This document shows positions 9,582-18,326 of a stretch of 64,000 nt of DNA, piece by piece (positions within the stretch are counted from its first letter, which is position 1; every line of letters starts with the position of its first letter). This DNA is from Oidiodendron maius Zn. Its lineage: Eukaryota; Ascomycota; Leotiomycetes; Myxotrichaceae. A model generated the notes under the pieces. That model did not search any database. It saw only the letters and a list, made by a program, of their open reading frames with translations, and was not told where the DNA came from. Made by a program: the position numbers and the translations under genes. The stretch spans positions 2,618,245-2,682,244 of the forward strand of contig KN832873.1 of NCBI GenBank assembly GCA_000827325.1. Direction: 5' to 3'.

Positions 9582-12500
9582 TTACGACCGCCTCGTGTGA
9601 ATCTTCTCGTGTCGGGTACAGTCATTTAGTCTAGCGAAGGCCTTGCCACACTCGGAGCAAGCAAATGGCCGGTCGCCGGTATGGATACGTGTGTGGTTCT
9701 GCAGCTGGAAATTGCGTGTGAACAGTTTGTTGCAAATTTCGCATCTCCAGCGCGTGGACACTGTCGCCGCCTTGGTCGGCCGGGAAAACGTCTTGTCGTG
9801 GTCCGCCGCCTCCGGGTGGAAGTCACGCCGATGTTTCTCGAGGTCCTTGTTGTTCGCGAAGCCGAACTGGGCGATCGAGCAGTCCGGGAAGACGCAGACG
9901 AAAGGCCGATCGTGCCGGTTGTTGTGCTTCACAAGGCTCGACGGGGTCGTATATCCTTCGTGAAAGTAGAAGCAGGTGATCTTGTGACATTTGAACAGAT
10001 TATTGCCGTAGTACTCGCTCCGGATGTCTTCTGCTCCCAAGGGTGACGGCGTCTTACCCAAATAGATATTTTCAAGCAGCTTTCGATTCCGGGTGAAGCT
10101 TCTACTTAGGGCTTTAATGCTGATGTCGTTCCTTACTTGGGATCCTTTCTCATGGTGACAGTAGATATGATTCCACACGTACAAGAGGTCATTGTGGAAT
10201 TCATACCCCATGAATGGCTCGCAGTCTTTCCTTGCCATATTGCTGATGGAGGCATGCAGGATATCAGCCTCGTAGTAATCAGTGAACTCGTGCAATGCTA
10301 GTTGGATCTCTTTTAGCGCAGCCTGCGAATCTTCGTCCACTGCAAACTCATCGGTCGCCATCTTGACGATTGCGCTGATGTGCTCGGGCCATTTCGCGAC
10401 TGCGTAGTCTTGAAAAGAAAAACTTCCATCTAATGCAAAGCGCGTGAGCTGCTCTTCGTCAATTTCCTCAACAAAGCAATCGAATGTGAGATATTGAAGA
10501 CATAATGCGGCTAGATTGCATTCGACCGTTGATATATGGATGTATTCAGAGCTCGTTATAAAGCTATTGGGATAAGCTATAAAATTCGAGATAATGATAG
10601 ACGGAACTTACATCTTTGCCGTAGTGTGTACAAGTGCTATCCTATCGCCAGGCAATAATTCTATCAGCGAGCCGCAATAATCTTGAATATCGCTTCTCAG
10701 CTTTCGCTCCTGCCACTCAATAGCCTGGGTGTCTGGATTTATCGAGACTGCTGCTTGTATTTCCCTCCACTTCAGTGGCCTCTTTGCACAAACAACCCAG
10801 CCTAGGAGCATGCAAGCAATTTGCCATTGATTTGGCTCTAAGCTTTTCTTTATTCGGTGTACAATCCTCTCATAACTATTCTGAAGTTAGTCGGTGCTAC
10901 TTATTAGAAAGTAGATTGCCGTGCAGGAAATAAGCAAATCAACTAGACCTCAGGGGGGTTCGATACAACAACCCCAAGTTATAGGACTGATGTGAACATT
11001 CAAAATTTAGAGAAAGTAGGATATAATCACTGAGATGCTAGAGTTGGGGGTCACTTACGCTTCTCTCACACCATTTGGAAACCAGTACTTGCTAGTTTCT
11101 TGTAGAACGTCACATTGCCTGTCCTGGGCATACAAGTTCCCCATAACTAACTTCGCATAGAGAAACATGCCTGTGATAGTTAGACAATGCAAATGTAAGA
11201 GAATACCCCATACCTTGGGCCCGCACACGTGTCCGTTCTTCTATCTCCTCGACTTTGCTGTCTTCGAGATCATGCTTGTCTTGGATCTTCTTGCACCATA
11301 TACGCACATATTCGGCGATATCATCTTCATTGTCTTTAGCTGTTAGCGTCAAGACAGGAGCTGGTTGGAGAGCCTTTGCAATATCTTTATACTCCTGGCT
11401 CACGAAGAGAATCCGCAGTTTGCCGGGATCATAATTGTCACAGTGACCAACCATCTTGGTAAAGAATGATAGCACTAGCTTTCGCTGTGAAATATCACAC
11501 TCATCTAATCCATCAATGACGATGTATAGCTTCTCTATCCTCTCGCAAAAGAGTTTTAGCAGCTGCTCGGCAAGACTGGTTGTGATTAAGTTAAGCTCTC
11601 CACTAATTTGAGACTTCTCGTAACAGTACGGGATGAGCTCTCGACATTGGCCTAATAGTTGGCTCAAAAGCCCTCTATATATTGATATGCAGTCATTCCT
11701 CTCTGGGTCAGGTTCGCTGCAGTAAAAATAGGCAGTGGTGAACAAATTGTCCTGCAAACAGTTGTCGATAACAACAGAAGCAAGAATTGTCTTTCCTGAG
11801 CAAGATCAGTAATTTCTGCCTATAATTCAAAGATAGTCTTTATTATACCTGCGCCAGGTTTACCATTCAGCCACAAAATTGACCAGTCTGGCATATCTTC
11901 CATCCATTTCTGGATTTTCTCGTCTTTCAAGATCCACCGTCCAGTTCCTGGATACTGATTTCTTGTGTCACCGAATCTGCGGTGGTCTTGCACAGTGTTC
12001 TGTGTTGCCACGAACCAAGCTATGACATCGCGATACTTCTTATCCAACTCGGCCTTTTCCTGCTGTTTTAATTGCAGCTTCTTCTCCTCCCTATCTTGCT
12101 CGTATCGCGTGATAAGGCCACGAAGCATCTCCCTATCCTGCTGGTAATGCTGGTAATGAACGAGTGACGCTTGTTCTGTGATCAACTGCCTGCTTCCGCT
12201 AAGACTACGCAAAATATCTTTGAATCGGGTTTCAAATGTCTTCCATATCGAACGGAAAACTTGTCGCCAGGCTGCCATACAGATTTGTTAGAGATATACG
12301 CAGGCATATGACGTCGTGGCAGTGTACTTACCTCTCGCTGTAAAGAAGCGCAAGGCCTTCTTATGGAACATAAGAATATCGGAATACATCAGCGCAAGGA
12401 CGCGCTGCATATAAGGATTGTCGCCGAAGAGATATTCATACTGCTCTAGTAGTGGCATGTGTTCCCCGATCTGGCGATAGGCGTCTAGCAGAGTCTCGAA

Positions 12501-13272
12501 AGAGTCTGTATACGTGCTGGCTGTCTACTCAGCAAGGTTGATCAGCCTGTGCTCGGCAGCACGTTTAGTGAAAGAGAAGGTGGATTAATTGGATATTTAG
12601 GAACATCAATCGTTTCTGCAGAGACAGCGAGACCGGCAATGATGATGTAGAAACGGCAATGATGATGTAGAAACGGCGACGATGATACCGAAACGGCAAC
12701 AATGATGTAGAAATGGCAATGATGATGTAGAGACGGCAATGATGATGTAGAGACGGCAATGATGATGTAGAGACGGCAATGATGATGTAGAAACGGCAAT
12801 GATGTAGAAACGGTAATGATGATGTAGAAACGGCAATGATGATGTAGAAACGGCAGTGATGTAGAAACGGCAATGATGTAGAAACAGCGGAAGAAAGGAA
12901 GCGGGAGGGAGGCAACTTTATTCCACTTCACACAACATCTTTCCACATCAAGAGGAAGAAATAATGACTTGATTGAAATCAATACGCTACCTCGAGAATC
13001 ATTTTCATCGGTCCCCATATGAATCCGACCAAGCTTGATGAATTTCCAAACACCTCTATGATCTTGCCGAACTGCTTCATGGCTTCAAGGAACGACTCGA
13101 GACGGGTCATATTCATCATGGTCCTAAACTGCTCCTGCTCTCTCTGTATCCGGAGTATGCAGTAGCGCACATCATCTAGCTTTGCAAATTGGAAAGACTC
13201 TAACTCCTTGGCCGTTAGGCGCGTCTTGAAGTCATTGAGGGCCGTCTGGAAAGTATCGCCGGTAGAATCCAT
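9582..13272 (-). CDS. NOD-like receptor: N-terminal STAND domain, NACHT, winged helix, four C2H2 zinc fingers
   Basis: Seven exons, 13272-12991, 12524-12332, 12271-11849, 11795-11214, 11170-11059, 10875-10612 and 10563-9582, give an uninterrupted 945-residue protein. Residues 1-~160 form a helical fungal STAND N-terminal domain (GPMKMILETAST), then a coiled coil. The NACHT ATPase has Walker A GKPGAGKT (~294-301, rebuilt across an intron) and Walker B LYIVIDGLDECD (~390-400). A winged-helix region follows (LGWVVCAKRPLKWREI). The C-terminus has no ANK, WD or TPR repeats; instead it has four zinc fingers, two atypical then two canonical joined by the TGDRPF linker. Such STAND ATPases oligomerise on ligand sensing. 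A DNA or protein-binding output through the fingers is inferred. Intron 1 is 466 bp because of a minisatellite. Confidence 0.85.
12638..12888. repeat. 13-unit minisatellite inside the NLR first intron
   Basis: Tandem array with consensus AATGATGATGTAGAAACGGC. Ten units are 20 bp and three are a 17 bp variant lacking one GAT triplet, 251 bp in total. Units 5-7 share a GAGACGG variant, pointing to recent internal duplication; units 3 and 4 are the most diverged. The array lies wholly between the predicted donor and acceptor. Confidence 0.95.
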
Positions 13273-13897
13273 ATTAGATCAGTAGGTGCACGCCCGTTCT
13301 GGCGCTGGGCGAAGATGAAGTCTCGGGGTGAACATGCATTTCGGTCTATTACAACGACAGCCTGCCCGGTTTTGACCTCCAGGTTCCTGCTCGAGGCGTC
13401 CTTGACCGGCAAGGCTGTCATATGTGCCGTGCATCAGCTCGTATCTTGGAGCATCCAAAGCGAGCCACTCGTTGCAACTAAACCTCAAGTTGCCTTTCGT
13501 ACACCGCCCACGCTAAATTGCAGTGCATATTCCGTGCCCGAGATTTGCAGTGCCATCCAATGTGTCGGGGCGCACATTGCCCTGCTTGTGATGTCCGTTA
13601 CAAGGGGGAAATTGCACTGCAATTTTAGGGCGCGTGAGGATGCCGTCTTACGCCCACACGGAAGGAGTGTACTGTAGCGTCGAAGCCATACTGCACCTGA
13701 TATCCTGACCAGGCACAGAGCACGCCATGTGATAACTACCGGTACAATGGTAACTTAACTATGACTTATCTATACCTAGAGGAGGTATAAAGTAGTCTAG
13801 ATCATAGCTCTCTGGGATGTCACGGCATCTTCACATATTTAGGATATCCTAGGGGGCGTGGTAGAGCCGGCGAGAAGCACAGCACAGCGCACAACAA

Positions 13898-14171
13898 GCA
13901 CTGCAATTTTAGTGCCCACGAGACCCAAGCCAGTCAGCCTTGGGCACACCAAACCTTGCGCAACGACCACTTCGCTGCACGACAAAATTAGTTGCACACG
14001 CGGAGACTAAGTCATCAAAGCCCTCATTCGCTGTGACTCGGGGCGTCCCGTCCGCCGCACCGTCGCCGGGCGGGATGGTCCCCTCCTCGACCTCCTGTGC
14101 CCTATAATTGCAGTGCGCTGGATCCCAACCCCTGTTCTGCCTCGCCTTCGTAGACACTAAAATTGCAGTGC
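13898..14171. mobile_element. possible MITE-like remnant bounded by 17-bp inverted repeats
   Basis: GCACTGCAATTTTAGTG at the left end is the exact reverse complement of the 17 bases at the right end, defining a 274 bp unit without coding capacity. That fits a miniature inverted-repeat element or a decayed DNA transposon. No convincing target-site duplication is seen next to the ends, so the boundaries are uncertain. Confidence 0.4.
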
Positions 14172-14202
14172 AGAGTTGACTGATTGGCCTTCGCGGTGGC
14201 TC

Positions 14203-14289
14203 ACAGCTCGGTGTCATGAAAAGTTCCGACCTAAGTTGATGCCTGATTTAATACACGGTCGGAACTTTTCATGACACCCCCCGAGCTGT
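14203..14289. repeat. long perfect inverted repeat (hairpin) upstream of the SNF2 gene
   Basis: Bases 14211-14231 and 14257-14277 are perfect 21-bp reverse complements around a 25-base loop. After a four-base C insertion on the right, a further eight base pairs match (14203-14210 with 14282-14289). It is not flanked by a T-rich tract and is unrelated in sequence to the 17-bp repeat beside it. Confidence 0.9.
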
Positions 14290-14395
14290 AACCCGCCTTC
14301 GCGGGATGGTTAAGAGAGGCGCGAATCCCGCGCCTCGAGTCACTAGCAGCAGGGAAAGATCTCAGATGCCAGGTCGCGTGACTTCTGACCTGGCC

Positions 14396-17300
14396 ATGTC
14401 CTCGCTCAAACATCTGCTCCAGGATGATGTTACGGATGCTCCCGAGCCCGGCTTTTACGGTGGAGGGGCGTCACGGGCCAGGCCGTTCCAAGGAGATCTA
14501 CCAGATAGGTACGGACCAAATAGCTGCTCCACCCCTGAGAGCTAGTGCTAAAATTTAGCTCTACAGCGACACACCCGTGCTCACGGACAGGTCTTGGGAT
14601 GGGTGGTGGGGTGACCTTCTATGCCCGGAGTTGCCAAGTGGTGACCCTTTGCTGGACGATAACGGCAATAAGGGGAGCGATGCCACCTTCGCCAATATCG
14701 AAGACATAGAACTATGGGCGGAACAAAGTCTGCCAGTCTACGACCCGCCATCAGATACGGTGCCTCTTCCGCTGCCCGCGTTGCCAGGCGACCAGCGACT
14801 GGATGCCGTCCTCCAGCAATGCTATGGGATGGTACGTCGTCCTGAGGCCGGCTCCCGGCTGAGAGGAGGAGCTTACAGTTTGCCCATAGATCTACCGTGC
14901 GTCGGTGAAAGTCGTGGGAAATATGGCGGATGTTGATATGAAGCTGAAGACTACCAACGGTTCCAATGATTGTTACGCATTCAACATTTGCAAATCGTTG
15001 ACCCAAATAGTCTTGAAGTTTCAAGATAATGTCGAGTTCGGCTATCTCAATACACACATAAGTAAGGTGTTGGAACCGCTCCTCACAAAACCCTTAGTCC
15101 AGCTTGAGGTCCTTGGTTCTCAAAGTGCCATACTCGAAGTCATTGGGAGAGCTACGAAAGCTGCCGATGCCATCGTGCGTGTAAATATCAATATCTACGG
15201 GCCACAGGACGTGGCGGATGTGAGAAAGGAGGTGGCACGACATCTATCAGATCAGAAGATCTACCTTCAGCGTCCTGACAGCCCCAAACTCGGGTCAGTT
15301 TATGACAACCCGCATGTACTCAAATTTTCCGACATAGATATTTCAAGCTTCGATTTTAAGGCAAAAGTAGCACCGCCTCGGGCAGAGGTCTCCACGGACC
15401 CCAAAAAGCTTCAAAAGATCGTGGATAATGTTTATGCCTCACTTACCAGAGGTTCAAAATTGAACCGCATGGAAGGGGATTCTCGAGTTGAGACAAAGCT
15501 ACTCCCGTAAGTTATTGATTCCCCTAAATCATTGATCACACTAGGCGCAACGGTATCTTGAGTTTTCTATCCACTCGAGTCCCTTATCCCAGCAGATTGT
15601 TAATATCATTCTATTCTTGCTGATTTGACAACCTTAGACATCAGCAGGAGGCACTGGATTTTATGGTTCAACGTGAAGTAGGCCCAATCCCCCTTGAATT
15701 CTGCCTGTGGAAGCCTATGGAAGGCGATAATAAAGATTGGTGAGTTGGCCGACTGACAAGGTCTCAACATTACTGCTAACCTTCGTAGGTATATCCATGC
15801 AGTGACTGGAGCTAAATCACGTCTTCATCATGTTGAGACTGGCGGTGGCATTCTAGCCGATGAGATGGGCATGGGAAAGACCCTCTCCATCTTGGCACTC
15901 ATTACAAAGACCTTTGATAGCGCCGATAAATGGGTAGCCCCGCTAGATATCCTCAGCGATAATCAGAGAGAGCAGAGGCGGTCCAGAGCCACATTAGTTA
16001 TAGTCCCCTCTGCAGGCATGTTTCTCCAGACCTCAGCTTCTGGCCGTCATCACTAATAGACTCTGTAGTGCTCATCAATGAGTGGCTTAATGAGATTGAC
16101 ATGTGAGGCACAGAAAATAGACCGGAGGCAGGCCTGCGCTAATCTTGTGCGACAGTCACTTAAATGGGTCGCTCAAGATTTTGAAATACCACGGTGCAAG
16201 GCGTAAAGAACTTGAACCTACGTTAGAGAAAGCTGATATTGTTCTTACAACATACCATACTCTTGTAGTTGACTACGACAAGAGGTTAAAACCTCTTCAT
16301 AGAATTGAGTGGTTTAGGGTCGTCCTAGATGAAGGTAACCGGGCTAAACGTCCCCAAGGTGCTATGGTGTTACGACTGACCAGTCTGCAGCACACATAAT
16401 TCGGAGGCATGCAACTACCTTCAACCGAGCTACGTCCGAGCTCAAAGCTGGCAATCGATGGTGTCTAACAGGCACACCCATTCAAAATAAACTAGAAGAC
16501 TTCGGTGCCCTCATTGCTTTCATCCGCGCGAGTCCATTTCACAACCTGGCTATGTTTCGCAGATTTGTGACGACACCATTCGATGAGAGTGAGGAGCGTC
16601 GAGCAGTTGCTACGCGCAATCTGACTTTGCTCCTTGAATCGCTGTGCTTAAGACGTGGAAGGGACCTCTTGCATCTACCCGATCCGAAAGAGAGGGTAAT
16701 ACTTCTGGACTTCTCTAAAGCGGAGCGAGACCTGTACAAGGATACGGTAGATAAAATGGATCGAGCCCTTCGACACAAGCCTGGGGAGACCCGTAGCACA
16801 AGAATGTTCGGATTGTTCCAAATTCAATTGCAACTGAGAATTCTATGCAACCATGGCACGTATCAGCATCCATTATCCTGGAAGAGGCAGAGCCTGCTAG
16901 ATGAGAGAGAAGCTCAACTATGCCAAGTTGGCATCGATAGGGAAGTCGTCTGCTCTGTTTGCTGCCAGCCCATATCCCTTTTGAATGCAAATCGAGCCTA
17001 CCAGAGAGTCGGTGGTAATTGTGCACATGTCCTATGTTCAGACTGCTTGGAAGAGAGTGAAGAACTCAATGAAGGCGTAGGAGACGAAGTAATGAGTTGT
17101 CCGTTATGTGCCCTCAGTGGTGCGCATGTCCCTGGTTCTCGACTGGGTGCCCGGACAGGGGACCACGACGATGGGTATCTGAGACCAGAGGGACATTCCT
17201 CGAAAATAGAAGCCTTAGTATCCGATATTAAAGAAGATCTGTGGAAATCAAAGAGGTTTGTTATCTTTGACGCTCTGTACGTCAAATTTGCTAACAGGGT

Positions 17301-17869
17301 CGCTCTATTTGCAGCATAGTATTTTCTTGCTGGACTCATACTTTGAATCTGATTGAGAGATACTTCGAGAAGGAGTCAATACCGTATTTAAGGGTAGACG
17401 GTGACTGCCCTACCGTCCGCCGGCAAAAGGTCCTTGACGACTTCTCTAATAAGCCGGAGAATCCCATACTCATCATGACCACAGGTACCGGGGCTTTCGG
17501 GTAAGATATAAATTTTCTTTCTCCTTCAAAAACCACTTGTTATTTCATACAATCCATGGAACTTTTTATTCCACTTCCCTGTATCCCGCTAACACATATA
17601 GCCTGAACCTCACGTCGGCAAATCGCGTCTTCATCATCGAACCGCAATGGAACCCCAGCGTGGAGAACCAGGCCATCTCCAGAGCGATCCGGATGAAGCA
17701 GAAAGAACATGTGCTTGTCACACGGTACATGATCAGGGGAACAGTTGAGCAGGTGAGTTAGGAAAACCGGACTTCGGGATGCAGCGTTGCTGACAGGGTG
17801 CAGGAAATGCGATCACAGCAGGAGAGGAAGTTAAAGATTGCAGAGCTCGGGAATAGTCAATCTACTTAG
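14396..17869 (+). CDS. SNF2-family ATPase with embedded RING finger (Rad5/HLTF-like)
   Basis: Eleven exons: 14396-14508, 14567-14831, 14890-15506, 15638-15739, 15789-16015, 16069-16102, 16156-16334, 16391-17255, 17315-17500, 17602-17752 and 17804-17869, 934 residues. All phases close. Walker A is DEMGMGKT (~390), motif II VVLDEAH (~511, formed by splicing), motif III WCLTGTP. A C3HC4 RING (CSVCC, CAHVLCSDC, CPLC) lies at ~698-757 between the helicase halves, and motif VI is QAISRAIRMKQ. This is the Rad5/HLTF layout, but no HIRAN domain is visible at the N-terminus. Exon 5 ends at a GC donor (AG|GCATGT). Exon 1 is the least certain; in-frame ATGs also lie at 14306 and 14366. Chromatin remodelling or ubiquitin ligase activity is expected from the family; the target is unknown. 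Confidence 0.8.
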
Positions 17870-18326
17870 TTGGTATGCGTAACCTAGGACATGTAGAGAG
17901 CGTATGCTTCGTTGTGGGGGTTGGAGTCTGTTCTAGCGATATCACTATCAAAAAAATGACTCCTTGGATTTGCTGAGTCTATATAGAATATGCAGGAATA
18001 GTCTCTTTTAGCGGTCGGTTGTTAGGGATGCTGGAATCAACAGCGCTGTAACAGGGAATTACAAGCGGAATAAAAGGAGGTGCAGGGTATTCACCATTAT
18101 TGTAATGCTCTTGAGAGTAATTATATTGCTGTTACTGAGCCCGAGATTGTATCTTGGGCATTACCCTAATTAGGTATTTAGGAGAATTAGCCACTTTTCT
18201 ACCCTCTATCCGTTCCAGTTATTTTCCATCTAGGCGTGATGCAACTAAGAGGAACTGTCCACAAGCTACTAAAGCCAATGCGGCATCTAAAGCCATCATA
18301 ATTATAAACCCCTAAAGCCAAACCTC
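17870..18326. other. intergenic region between convergent SNF2 and Shg1-domain genes
   Basis: 0.46 kb between two stop codons. AT-rich, presumably two 3' UTRs. It has one small stem (GCCCGAGA / TCTTGGGC type) near 18140. No gene is seen. Confidence 0.5.

Larger units (their letters stand above)
13273..14395. other. repeat-rich spacer between the divergent NLR and SNF2 genes
   Basis: 1.1 kb without a supported gene. It contains five exact copies of AATTGCAGTGC in both orientations (13516, 13614, 13898, 14106, 14161) and a long inverted repeat at 14203-14289. It also has to serve as the promoter of both flanking genes. Confidence 0.6.

Noticed and set aside
10876-11058. Longer 183 bp intron in the NLR gene as a possible inserted element
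   Set aside because: It has a standard GTAAGT donor and an acceptor that restores the frame, with no terminal repeats or duplications.
12542-13018. Open minus-strand frames of 76-158 codons across the minisatellite, rich in His, Ile and Ser
   Set aside because: The repeat unit has no stop in any frame on that strand, so open length is automatic. The region is bounded by splice sites that join the NLR exons in phase.
9582-13272. NLR locus as a broken pseudogene, because the frame appears fragmented and contains a repeat array
   Set aside because: Six GT-AG introns with closing phases restore one continuous 945-residue protein with intact Walker A, Walker B and zinc ligands.
14577-17869. SNF2 locus as a degraded helicase with stop codons inside motifs I-II
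   Set aside because: The stops fall inside short introns, one with a GC donor. Splicing gives all helicase motifs and the RING without interruption.
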